This document shows positions 1 through 8,143 of a stretch of DNA of 41,276 nt, in pieces. The translations under genes were made by a program, and so were the position numbers. The notes under the pieces are model-generated. The model saw only the letters and a list, made by a program, of their open reading frames with translations, searched no databases and was not told where the DNA came from. How positions within the stretch are numbered: position 1 is the first letter of the stretch; every line of letters begins with the position of its first letter. The DNA comes from an uncultured Clostridia bacterium (GTDB taxonomy: Bacteria; Bacillota; Clostridia; Oscillospirales; Acutalibacteraceae), in contig CAMFBH010000016.1 of the NCBI GenBank assembly GCA_945948515.1, positions 1-41,276 of the forward strand, written 5' to 3'.

Positions 1-327
1 TGAAAGACGAACCATTGTTTCGTAAATAGCCGCATCGCCGTGAGGATTAAGCTGCATAGTTCTACCTACGATATTTGCGCTTTTCACCCTTTGACCTTTC
101 AAAAGATTCATTAGGTACATTGTGTAAAGTAATTTACGGTGAGAGGGCTTAAATCCGTCTATTTCGGGAATTGCACGAGAGAGGATAACAGACATCGCAT
201 AGGGCATAAAATTGCTTTTGAGTGTTTGTGTTATCTTTTCTTCAACAACAGTCCCGGAGCCTTCAATATGCACTTTATCATTCATAGGAGATGTAGTTGT
301 TTCTTCACTTTTTTTACGCCTTGCCAA
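1..327 (-). CDS. Type IIA DNA topoisomerase subunit A (GyrA/ParC-like), N-terminal part, cut by window edge
   Basis: This is the N-terminal 109 codons of the DNA-breaking and rejoining subunit of a type IIA topoisomerase; the gene continues beyond base 1. The protein shows the family signature YAMSVILSRAIPEIDGFKPS followed by HRKLLY, then NPHGDAAIYETMVRLS, which aligns with the quinolone-determining region of GyrA. The catalytic tyrosine lies further downstream and is outside the window. I place the start at a TTG (327-325) because an AGGAGG site precedes it by about nine bases and overlaps the end of the B-subunit gene; the next in-frame ATG lies 15 codons inside. It is 14 bases downstream of the B-subunit gene and surely co-transcribed with it. 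The sequence resembles the second topoisomerase pair of Clostridia more than classical GyrA, so topoisomerase IV is likely, but I leave the symbol open. Confidence 0.88.
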   Translation of the reverse strand, partial: MARRKKSEETTTSPMNDKVHIEGSGTVVEEKITQTLKSNFMPYAMSVILSRAIPEIDGFKPSHRKLLYTMYLMNLLKGQRVKSANIVGRTMQLNPHGDAAIYETMVRLS

Positions 328-341
328 TTTATCCTTCCTCC

Positions 342-2321
342 TTATGAAACATCTGCGGCATCAATATACATATAGCCATAGTCGGCAATATATTCTTTTC
401 TGCCTTCAAGATTATCTCCGAGAAGCAAATCAAAAATTCGAGAGGTTTCCTCGGCTTCATCGGGAGTGATTTTAATAATTCTTCGTGTTTCGGGATTCAT
501 TGTAGTAAGACTCATCATATCAGGGTCGTTTTCACCGAGTCCTTTTGAACGCTGAACGGTATATTTATTATCGCCGATTTCTTCTTTAATCTTATCCATT
601 TCGGCTTCATTATACGCATAATACACCTCATCCTTACAATGTACCTCGTAAAGCGGAGATTCTGCAATATAAACCTTGCCCTTCTCAATTAGCTGGGGCA
701 TCAGGCGATAAATCATTGTGAGGATAAGTGTTCTGATTTGGAATCCGTCATAATCGGCATCGGTACAAATCATAATTTTGCTCCAGCGAAGATTGTCCAT
801 ATCAAAAACAGACAAATCCTTTGCTGCCTTTGATTTAACCTCAACACCGCAACCGAGAACCTTAATCAAATCAGTTATAATATCATTCTTGAATATTTTA
901 TCATACTCACTTTTAAGGCAATTTAAAATTTTACCTCTTACGGGAATAACAGCTTGAAAATCCGAATTTCTTGCAAGCTTTACAGAGCCGAGAGCAGAAT
1001 CACCCTCAACAATAAAAATCTCTCTTTTGGTAACATCCTTGCTTCTGCAATCAATAAACTTTTGAACACGGTTAGTCATGTCCATTTTACTTTGGAGTGT
1101 TGTTTTAAGAGTTTTTCTCGTGTTTTCAGCCTTTACACGGGAACGCATATTAATAAGAACCTGATCGGCAATTTTGTCCGCATCAAGCTTATTTTCAATA
1201 AAATATACTTCAAGCTGCTTTCTGAAGAAATCAGTCATAGCCTCCTGAATAAATTTATTTGTTATTGCTTTTTTAGTCTGATTTTCATATGAGGTTTGTG
1301 TTGAAAAAGATGAAACAACAAATATTAAGCAATCCTCAACATCCTGAACATTAATCTGACCGTCAGTTTTATTATACTTATTATTCTGCTTAAGATAAGC
1401 ATTAATCTGATTAACAAATGCGCTTCTGAATGCTTTTTCAGGCGCGCCTCCGTGCTCAAGAAAGCTTGAGTTGTGATAGTACTCCTTAAGCTGAGTTTTT
1501 AAGCTAAAGCATACTGCCGCCTTTATTTTGAGCTTATAATCGTCAAGGTCCTCTCTGTCTCTTCCCTTTCTCTCACACTCCCAATACTGAGGAGTTGTAA
1601 GCGCATTATCACCGGAAAGCTCTTTAACATAATCCATAATGCCGTTATTGTAGCAATACTCAAATGTTTCAAACTTGCTAGCAGTAACCTGATTCTTAAG
1701 AATAAACTTTACGCCGTCATTAACAATTGCCTGGCGCTTCATGGTTTCCTGAAAATATTCAATCGGAACATCAATCTCTGTAAAAACATCTAAATCGGGC
1801 TTCCATCTGATTCTTGTTCCCGTATCGCGTTTTGAATAAGGCTCTTTATTTAATCCGCCTATATTCTCTCCTTTTTCAAAATGGAGTGTATAGCAATAAC
1901 CGTCACGATGAATTTCAGCATCCATATATTCAGAAGCATACTGAGTTGCACAAAGGCCGAGACCGTTCAAGCCAAGGGAAAACTCGTAGTTTTGACCGCT
2001 GTTGGTATCGTACTTTCCTCCTGCGTACATTTCGCAGAAAAGAAGTTTCCAGTTCTCTTCGCCTTCGTTTTTATTATAATCCACAGGAATACCGCTACCG
2101 AAATCCTGCACTTCAACTGAACCGTCGAGAAAGCGAGTAACGGCAATCTTATTTCCTCTGCCTTCTCTCGCCTCGTCGATTGAGTTAGACATAATCTCAA
2201 ATATTGAATGCTCACAGCCCTCAAGACCGTCCGAACCGAAAATAACTGCCGGTCTTTTACGAACTCTGTCTGCGCCTTTGAGCGATTTTATGCTTTCATT
2301 TCCATAAGCTTTCTTCGGCAA
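342..2321 (-). CDS. Type IIA DNA topoisomerase subunit B (GyrB/ParE-like)
   Basis: This is the ATPase subunit that drives strand passage, partner of the A subunit just downstream. At 659 residues it has the usual GyrB/ParE length without inserts. The GHKL ATPase domain shows EIMSNSIDEA (about 42-51), DFGSGIP (73-79) and GLNGLGL (117-123). The TOPRIM domain shows EGDSALGS (439-446), the PVRGKILN segment (460-467) and the metal-binding DADYDG (521-526), with SKGLGE near 592. The start is a TTG (2321-2319) with GGAGG seven bases upstream. It has its own promoter in the gap after the ftsH terminator. The sequence is divergent from both B. subtilis GyrB and ParE; Clostridia often carry such a pair in addition to gyrAB near the origin. 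A role as topoisomerase IV is inference. Confidence 0.9.
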   Translation of the reverse strand: MPKKAYGNESIKSLKGADRVRKRPAVIFGSDGLEGCEHSIFEIMSNSIDEAREGRGNKIAVTRFLDGSVEVQDFGSGIPVDYNKNEGEENWKLLFCEMYAGGKYDTNSGQNYEFSLGLNGLGLCATQYASEYMDAEIHRDGYCYTLHFEKGENIGGLNKEPYSKRDTGTRIRWKPDLDVFTEIDVPIEYFQETMKRQAIVNDGVKFILKNQVTASKFETFEYCYNNGIMDYVKELSGDNALTTPQYWECERKGRDREDLDDYKLKIKAAVCFSLKTQLKEYYHNSSFLEHGGAPEKAFRSAFVNQINAYLKQNNKYNKTDGQINVQDVEDCLIFVVSSFSTQTSYENQTKKAITNKFIQEAMTDFFRKQLEVYFIENKLDADKIADQVLINMRSRVKAENTRKTLKTTLQSKMDMTNRVQKFIDCRSKDVTKREIFIVEGDSALGSVKLARNSDFQAVIPVRGKILNCLKSEYDKIFKNDIITDLIKVLGCGVEVKSKAAKDLSVFDMDNLRWSKIMICTDADYDGFQIRTLILTMIYRLMPQLIEKGKVYIAESPLYEVHCKDEVYYAYNEAEMDKIKEEIGDNKYTVQRSKGLGENDPDMMSLTTMNPETRRIIKITPDEAEETSRIFDLLLGDNLEGRKEYIADYGYMYIDAADVS

Positions 2322-2356
2322 AGAAAACCCTCCGTTCTGAAAATTAACTAACGAAT

Positions 2357-2386
2357 ATTATACACAACATATTGTATTTTTGTCAA
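2357..2386 (-). promoter_or_regulatory. SigA-type promoter for the topoisomerase operon
   Basis: On the minus strand a perfect TTGACA (2386-2381) and a perfect TATAAT (2362-2357) are separated by 18 bases, in the short gap between the ftsH terminator and the topoisomerase B gene. Confidence 0.85.
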
Positions 2387-2406
2387 GTTTAACCTATTTT
2401 TATACA

Positions 2407-2440
2407 CAAAAAACCGAAGAACTGCAAAACAGTTCTTCGG
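2407..2440 (-). terminator. Rho-independent terminator after ftsH
   Basis: An 11-base-pair perfect stem (2414-2424 with 2430-2440) and a 5-base loop lie 7 bases past the ftsH stop. On the minus strand the stem is followed by six T residues (complement of 2413-2408). It ends the rnj-to-ftsH transcription unit. Confidence 0.92.
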
Positions 2441-2447
2441 TAATATA

Positions 2448-4442
2448 TTATTGTTCAAGCTCGGTATTACTGATTTGTGTATTCTCCAAATTAATAACAT
2501 CTGCATCGTTGTCGCTAACAGGCTGTGAAGTTTCTTCATTAGCTTCACTTGAAGAGTTTTCTTTTGCATTATTCTCGAGCTCTTCATCAAGAATACCGTT
2601 TTCCATAAGCTGTTTAAACTGCTCACCGGAAAGCTTTTCCATTTTGAGAAGATACTCGGCAACAAGCTTGAGCTTATCCATATGCTCATTAAGAATCTTC
2701 TCTGTTCTTTCATACGCATTCTTAATGATTCGGTTAACCTCGTCATCAATCTTAGCGGCAGTTTCTTCGGAATAATTTTTAACATGACCGTAATCTTTGC
2801 CGATAAACACTTCTTCGTTATCTCCGCCGAAGGTTATCGGACCGAGAACATCACTCATACCATACTTGGTAACCATTTCACGGGCAGTTTGTGAAGCACG
2901 CTGAATATCGTTAGAGGCACCTGTTGAAATATCTCCGAGAGTGAGTGCTTCGGAAACACGACCGCCTAGAAGAACAACAAGCTCATCAAGCATTTCTCCC
3001 CTGCTGTTGTAGCTCTTATCAGCCTCGGGAAGGTGCATTGTGTAGCCGCCCGCCATTCCGCGAGGAATAATGCTTATCTCGTGAACAGGATCCTGAGAAT
3101 CCAGATAATAAGTTGCAACAGCATGACCTGCTTCATGATAAGCAGTAAGCTTATTTTCCTTATCGGAAATTTTTCTTGATTTCTTTTCGCTTCCCATAAC
3201 AACCTTAAGCATTGCTTCTTCAATTTCCTTCATTGTTATGGCTTTTTTATTGCGCCTTGCGGAAAGCAATGCAGCTTCGTTGAGAAGATTTTCAAGGTCG
3301 GCACCTGTAAATCCGATTGTTCCCTTTGCTATATCGTGAAGTGAAACATCAGCGGCAAGAGGTTTATTCTTGCTGTGAACCTTAAGAATATCCTCTCTGC
3401 CCTTTGTATCAGGTCTTCCGACAGTCACCTGACGGTCAAACCTACCGGGTCTGAGAAGCGCAGGGTCAAGAATATCAGGTCTGTTTGTTGCGGCAATAAT
3501 GATAACACCTTCGTTTGCACCGAAGCCGTCCATTTCAACAAGAAGCTGATTAAGAGTCTGCTCTCTTTCATCATGACCGCCGCCCATTCCGGCACCTCTG
3601 TGCCTTCCGACAGCATCAATCTCATCAATGAAAATAATTGCCGGTGACTTCTTTTTAGCCTGGTCAAACAAGTCTCTTACTCTTGATGCGCCGACACCGA
3701 CATACATTTCAACAAAATCGGAGCCCGAAATTGAGAAGAACGGTGCACCCGCCTCACCCGCAACAGCACGAGCAAGCAAGGTTTTACCTGTTCCGGGAGG
3801 ACCTACAAGAAGCACGCCCTTGGGAATTCTTGCACCGAGTTCATTATATTTCTGAGGATTCTTTAAGAAATCAACAAGCTCAGAGAGATCTTCTTTTTCC
3901 TCATCACAACCTGCAACATCGGCAAAGGTTGTTTTTCTTTTTTCATCATCAAGAATTTTAGTTTTTGCTTTGCCGAATCCGAGCGTTCTGTTTGTATCTG
4001 CATTAATAGCTCCGCTCATTTTTCTTATCATGAAGAATGAGAAAACACCGATTGCAAGAACGAGAATGAGCGTGGGTAACAGACTTACCCACATAGAACC
4101 GCTTGAGCCCTTTTTGTAATCATAAACAATTGGCTTTTTCGGATTATTCTTATTGTATTCATTAACGCTTTCGGAAATATCATCAATAAAGATTGAAACA
4201 TTCGGCACGGAATATGAATACTGCTTACTGTCGTCCTTCCAAAGCTTATAAGTCATGCTTCCGCTGCTTAAGTCAAGCTTAAACTCAGAAACCTGATTGC
4301 TTTGGAAATAAGAAACAACCTCCGAATACTTCATTTCCTTATCATTCTGTTGAGAGGCTAGCGTGAAAACGGCTATAAACAGAATAACAGGAATCAGTAA
4401 ATAAGGAATCCATGCTTTCCAATTTTTTGCAAATTCATTCAT
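2448..4442 (-). CDS. ftsH: ATP-dependent zinc metalloprotease FtsH
   Basis: FtsH is a membrane-anchored hexameric AAA+ protease that degrades unassembled membrane proteins and selected regulators. The 664-residue product has an N-terminal membrane segment (about 11-29), a short extracytoplasmic domain and a second membrane segment (about 117-138). The AAA+ module follows, with Walker A GPPGTGKT (214-221), Walker B IIFIDEID (269-276) and the second region of homology ending LRPGRFDR (330-337). The protease zinc site HEAGH is at 436-440, and GASND near 508-512 carries a further ligand region. The C-terminal tail is acidic and low in complexity. The ATG start has GGAGG upstream. It follows hpt by 18 bases, the same tilS-hpt-ftsH order as in B. 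subtilis, and is the last gene before a strong terminator. Confidence 0.97.
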   Translation of the reverse strand: MNEFAKNWKAWIPYLLIPVILFIAVFTLASQQNDKEMKYSEVVSYFQSNQVSEFKLDLSSGSMTYKLWKDDSKQYSYSVPNVSIFIDDISESVNEYNKNNPKKPIVYDYKKGSSGSMWVSLLPTLILVLAIGVFSFFMIRKMSGAINADTNRTLGFGKAKTKILDDEKRKTTFADVAGCDEEKEDLSELVDFLKNPQKYNELGARIPKGVLLVGPPGTGKTLLARAVAGEAGAPFFSISGSDFVEMYVGVGASRVRDLFDQAKKKSPAIIFIDEIDAVGRHRGAGMGGGHDEREQTLNQLLVEMDGFGANEGVIIIAATNRPDILDPALLRPGRFDRQVTVGRPDTKGREDILKVHSKNKPLAADVSLHDIAKGTIGFTGADLENLLNEAALLSARRNKKAITMKEIEEAMLKVVMGSEKKSRKISDKENKLTAYHEAGHAVATYYLDSQDPVHEISIIPRGMAGGYTMHLPEADKSYNSRGEMLDELVVLLGGRVSEALTLGDISTGASNDIQRASQTAREMVTKYGMSDVLGPITFGGDNEEVFIGKDYGHVKNYSEETAAKIDDEVNRIIKNAYERTEKILNEHMDKLKLVAEYLLKMEKLSGEQFKQLMENGILDEELENNAKENSSSEANEETSQPVSDNDADVINLENTQISNTELEQ

Positions 4443-4460
4443 TAAATTTATTCCTCCGAA

Positions 4461-5000
4461 TTATTCGCCGTAAATTTCGGGCTTAAGTATTCCGATATAA
4501 GGCAAATTTCTGTATTTTTGCGCATAGTCAAGACCGTAGCCGACAATAAATCTATCGGGAATAACGGTTCCTGTGTAATCTGCTTTTAGTGAAGTTACTC
4601 TTCTGTCGGGTTTATCAAGACAGGTTACAACCTTAATGGAATTAGGATTGCGCTGAGACAACAGCTTTGTGAGATGAGTAAGAGTTCTTCCGGTATCAAG
4701 AATATCCTCGGCAATCAAAACATCATAGCCTTCAATAGAGGTATCCAAATCCTTAACTATTTTAACTACACCGCTGGAATTCACTCCGTTTCCGTAGCTT
4801 GAAACAGACATAAAATCAATTTCACAGGGTATGGTTATATATCTTATAAGATCGCTCATAAATACGCAGCTGCCTTTAAGAATACCAATAATCAAAAGAT
4901 TCTTTCCGAGATAATCTCTGCTTATCTGTTCACCGAGCCTTTTGCAAATATTTTTTAATTCTTCCTCATTAACGAGAATTTCTTCAATATCCTTATGCAA
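4461..5000 (-). CDS. hpt: Hypoxanthine phosphoribosyltransferase
   Basis: This enzyme salvages hypoxanthine (and usually guanine) to IMP or GMP using PRPP in the cytoplasm. The 179-residue product has normal length and carries the PRPP-binding signature DVLIAEDILDTGRTL (about 93-107); GILKGSCVFMSDL (about 39-51) is the conserved loop before it. The start is a TTG (5000-4998) preceded by AAAGGAG with about seven bases spacing; no better start exists in the frame. The stop of tilS is one base upstream, so translation is probably coupled. The tilS-hpt-ftsH order is conserved across Firmicutes. Confidence 0.95.
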   Translation of the reverse strand: MHKDIEEILVNEEELKNICKRLGEQISRDYLGKNLLIIGILKGSCVFMSDLIRYITIPCEIDFMSVSSYGNGVNSSGVVKIVKDLDTSIEGYDVLIAEDILDTGRTLTHLTKLLSQRNPNSIKVVTCLDKPDRRVTSLKADYTGTVIPDRFIVGYGLDYAQKYRNLPYIGILKPEIYGE

Positions 5001-5001
5001 A

Positions 5002-6312
5002 CTAATTCTCCTTTATCTTAAAGAGAGCAACTCTCTTTGTTATATCCGAAACAGCCGCTCTTTCACTTATTGAGCCGCAAACAAAAACAACGCCGCATTC
5101 GTCGCGCACAACCGGGATTTTGCTTCGTACAGAAGCCGGAATCTTCAACTCATTAAAAAGCTTTTTTAGGCTTTTAGTGCAGTTTCTTTCGTTAATGCGA
5201 ATATAATCACCGGATTTACGCGCTCCAACGCATACTTTACCGACAATTTTATCATAATCCAAATAAAAATCAATTTCTTTTTTATATTTATTCTTATTTT
5301 TAACAAATTGGTCATATTCAATAACTTTCTGTTCAATACAAAAGTTATTCATAATTCCATCATTTTGCTCAACTTGAGACAAAATATTGAAATATGTTCC
5401 GTCACAAAAAGCAAAGGCGCCGTTTGAAAGCTGAACTCTTCCCATTGAATTAATTATTGTAAACATCTGCTCAATATGAAGCTCATTACAGCTTAACTCT
5501 CGTTCGCTAAGCATAATACTCAACGAATTTTTCAAAACTGCGGGATGTGCTTGCTCAAGCAATTTTGAACTATATCCGTATTCACTCTTTGAATCACAAA
5601 TCAATTCCTCAGACTTATTTTGGATAAATTCATATGATTCGGTATTAGATTTAATAAATCTCAAAAAAACTGATTCGAATGAAGATGAAAATTCTTTGAA
5701 TTTTGGAACAATTTCATTTCTGATATAATTTCTTGAATAGGAGTTATCAAAATTAGTTTCATCTATTCTGTATTCAATTTCGTTTTCTCTGCAATAGCTT
5801 CTTATCTCCTGCGAGGTGCATTCAATCAATGGGCGGATAATCTTATTACGCACATAAGGAATTCCGCATGCACCGTGAGTAGAGGTTCCTCTTGAAAGCC
5901 TAAATAAAACAGTTTCGATGTTATCAGTGAGATTATGAGCCGTTGCAATTTTATTGCATTCAATGGACTCAAAAAACTCATATCTTTTAATTCTTGAAAT
6001 TTCTTCAATTCCTATCGAATATTCATTAGAAAGCTCACGAGCATTAATATGCTTAACAAAACACTCTATTCCGTCCTTTTCACACACACTTTTAACAAAA
6101 TCACAATCGGACACAGAGCTGTTTTCTCTGATACCATGCTCAACATGAGCAACCTTCAATGTTAAATCATATTCATTTTTTATCTTCTTAAAAAAATCAT
6201 AAAGCGCCATTGAATCGGCTCCGCCGGAGAGCGCAATCAAAACGGTATCTCCCCTGCTGAGCATATTACAGCGCTTTACGGTTTCTAATGCTTTATTAAT
6301 CATATCTGACAT
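5002..6312 (-). CDS. tilS: tRNA(Ile)-lysidine synthase TilS
   Basis: TilS attaches lysine to C34 of the minor tRNA-Ile (CAU anticodon), changing both its decoding and its charging identity; it is normally essential. The 436-residue product starts with the PP-loop ATP pyrophosphatase motif SGGADS (29-34) and keeps the TAHNLTDNIET segment near 125 and RPL(I)xxT near 160. The C-terminal substrate-binding domain seems complete, with a KKLFNELKIP segment near 390. The first ATG (6312) lies inside the last codons of dnaB, overlapping it by 17 bases, and has no close Shine-Dalgarno; ATG 6303 is an alternative. Either way, translational coupling to dnaB is likely. Confidence 0.94.
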   Translation of the reverse strand: MSDMINKALETVKRCNMLSRGDTVLIALSGGADSMALYDFFKKIKNEYDLTLKVAHVEHGIRENSSVSDCDFVKSVCEKDGIECFVKHINARELSNEYSIGIEEISRIKRYEFFESIECNKIATAHNLTDNIETVLFRLSRGTSTHGACGIPYVRNKIIRPLIECTSQEIRSYCRENEIEYRIDETNFDNSYSRNYIRNEIVPKFKEFSSSFESVFLRFIKSNTESYEFIQNKSEELICDSKSEYGYSSKLLEQAHPAVLKNSLSIMLSERELSCNELHIEQMFTIINSMGRVQLSNGAFAFCDGTYFNILSQVEQNDGIMNNFCIEQKVIEYDQFVKNKNKYKKEIDFYLDYDKIVGKVCVGARKSGDYIRINERNCTKSLKKLFNELKIPASVRSKIPVVRDECGVVFVCGSISERAAVSDITKRVALFKIKEN

Positions 6313-7672
6313 TATCTATTGATTTAAACCTCGTAAACTCCTTGTCGAAAACAAGCTCAATGGTTCCTGTTGCACCATGTCTGTTTTTTGCAACAATCAA
6401 TTCGGTATGAGTTTCATCAACCTCTTCCTGTTTTTCCTCTGAAAGCTCGGAACGGTAATAATCCTCTCTGTACAAAAACATAACAATGTCTGCATCCTGC
6501 TCTATTGAACCGGAATCTCTCAAATCTGCAAGCTGAGGTCTATGTGATTTACCGCGTCCTTCAGTTCCTCTGGAAAGCTGAGCACAGCAAACAACGGGAA
6601 TATTCAAATCCTTAGCAAGCATTTTCAGGCTTCTTGTAATTTCGGAAACCTCCTGCACTCTATTGTCGATATTTCTTGCGGATTTCATAAGTCCGAGATA
6701 GTCTATGATAATAACATCAACATTTTTGAGCCTTCTTATTCTCGATTTAATTTCCGGAACGGTTATTGACGAAGTGTCATCAAGATAAAGCTCAACATCA
6801 TTAAACATTCCTGCAGCATTACCGAGGCGCACCCACTCATCCTTAGTAAGCTCACCTGTTCTGAATTTTTGGCTTGAAACGCCTGCCTGCGAAGCAAGAA
6901 GTCTTTCAGCAAGCTGTTCCTTTGTCATCTCAAGACTGAAAAATACACATTTTTTTCTCGACGCCATAGAAACATTGTGCGCGAGGTTAAGCGCAAAGCT
7001 TGTTTTACCCATTGCAGGTCGTGCACCGATTAATATAAAGTCGCTTTTATTTAGTCCCGTTATGTATTTATCGAGCATTCCAAAGCCGGTTGAAATACCC
7101 TTATACTGCTCTTTATCCTCGCTGACAAGCTTATTAAGCTTATCATAAACACCGTTAACAATTACCTCACTGATTTTGGTAGGTCCGTTTGTTTCCTTTC
7201 CCTGACGAATATCGTATAGCTTCTGCTCAACATCATCAAGAATTTTTGAAGCTTCAGCACTGCCCTCAGTTGCATTATCAATCGCTTCGCGTGATATCTC
7301 AATAAGAACTCTTAAATAATATTGCTCGCGAACAATTTTTGCATAGCTGACAACATTTGCGGTTGAAGGAACAATCTGTGCAAGCTGCATTAAATACTGC
7401 TTGCCGCCAGCCATATCATAAACGCCGTCCTTAACAAGAATATCGGCAAGAAGAACAGGGTCAATTGTACCCTGCCCTCCGCTGAACATTGAAACCATTG
7501 CGCTGAAAATTGCTCTGTGCTGAGGAAGATAAAAGCAATCCGCTTTAATATACATCAACACTTCCTCCATGCACTTCGGCTCCATTAATACGGAGCCGAG
7601 CACGGACTGTTCAGCTTCAAGATTATAAGGCAAATTAATGCCGTTTGCATTTATTGCAATATTATCTGCCAT
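6296..7672 (-). CDS. dnaB: Replicative DNA helicase DnaB
   Basis: DnaB (called DnaC in B. subtilis) is the hexameric helicase that unwinds DNA ahead of the replisome. The 458-residue product has the N-terminal primase-interacting domain starting LPYNLEAEQSVLGS, a linker, and a RecA-like C-terminal domain with Walker A GARPAMGKT (216-224), Walker B VIIIDYLGLM, and the QLSRGTEGR and SGSIEQDAD segments. No intein is present. It follows rplI by 21 bases, and the rplI-dnaB pairing is typical of Firmicutes. The Shine-Dalgarno before the ATG is weak (GGGTGAGAG). Confidence 0.97.
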   Translation of the reverse strand: MADNIAINANGINLPYNLEAEQSVLGSVLMEPKCMEEVLMYIKADCFYLPQHRAIFSAMVSMFSGGQGTIDPVLLADILVKDGVYDMAGGKQYLMQLAQIVPSTANVVSYAKIVREQYYLRVLIEISREAIDNATEGSAEASKILDDVEQKLYDIRQGKETNGPTKISEVIVNGVYDKLNKLVSEDKEQYKGISTGFGMLDKYITGLNKSDFILIGARPAMGKTSFALNLAHNVSMASRKKCVFFSLEMTKEQLAERLLASQAGVSSQKFRTGELTKDEWVRLGNAAGMFNDVELYLDDTSSITVPEIKSRIRRLKNVDVIIIDYLGLMKSARNIDNRVQEVSEITRSLKMLAKDLNIPVVCCAQLSRGTEGRGKSHRPQLADLRDSGSIEQDADIVMFLYREDYYRSELSEEKQEEVDETHTELIVAKNRHGATGTIELVFDKEFTRFKSIDNVRYD

Positions 7673-7693
7673 ACTCTCACCCGTTTACAACAA

Positions 7694-8140
7694 TTACTCT
7701 TCGCTAACCGAAACCTTAACCACTGCGTTAATTCCCTGATAAATCTTTATTTCGGCATTGAATGTGCCGAAGGTTTTAATTTCGCTGTCAAGGCTGATTT
7801 TTCTCTTATCAACCTTAATTCCGAAAGCCTTTTCAATTTCAGCGCTGATATCCTTGGCGGTTATACTTCCGAAAAGCTTTCCGTTAGCGCCTGCTTTCGC
7901 TTTAAGCTGAATACTTTTACCGTTAAGCTCATCGGCCGCCTTCTGTGCAGCCTTAATTTCCTCTGCCTTATGAAATTTCTTTGCATTTTCTTTACTGTTA
8001 AACTCATTCATTGAAGCAGCATTTGCCTCAATTGCAAGTCCCTTCGGAAAAAGATAATTTCTTGCGTAGCCGTCGGAAGCATTAACAAGCTCTCCCTTTT
8101 TTCCGAGACTTTTAACATCCTCTTTTAAAATAACCTTCAA
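7694..8140 (-). CDS. rplI: 50S ribosomal protein L9
   Basis: L9 binds 23S rRNA at the base of the L1 stalk and helps maintain reading frame. The 148-residue product opens with the typical [30 protein letters not shown] region (given here as separate conserved blocks [12 protein letters not shown] and [14 protein letters not shown]). It has the central long helix rich in Ala, Lys and Glu and a C-terminal domain with [10 protein letters not shown]. The start is a TTG (8140-8138); the GGAGG that serves it lies within the last codons and stop of rnj, so the two genes are translationally linked. Length and motifs are normal. Confidence 0.96.
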   Translation of the reverse strand: MKVILKEDVKSLGKKGELVNASDGYARNYLFPKGLAIEANAASMNEFNSKENAKKFHKAEEIKAAQKAADELNGKSIQLKAKAGANGKLFGSITAKDISAEIEKAFGIKVDKRKISLDSEIKTFGTFNAEIKIYQGINAVVKVSVSEE

Positions 8141-8143
8141 AAC

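Noticed and set aside
954-1292. Plus-strand frame antisense to the topoisomerase B gene
   Set aside because: It mirrors coding sequence of a well-supported gene and has no recognisable protein features.
2348-2785. 145-residue minus-strand frame across the ftsH end and terminator
   Set aside because: It lies out of frame inside ftsH, runs through the terminator hairpin and has no family features or Shine-Dalgarno.
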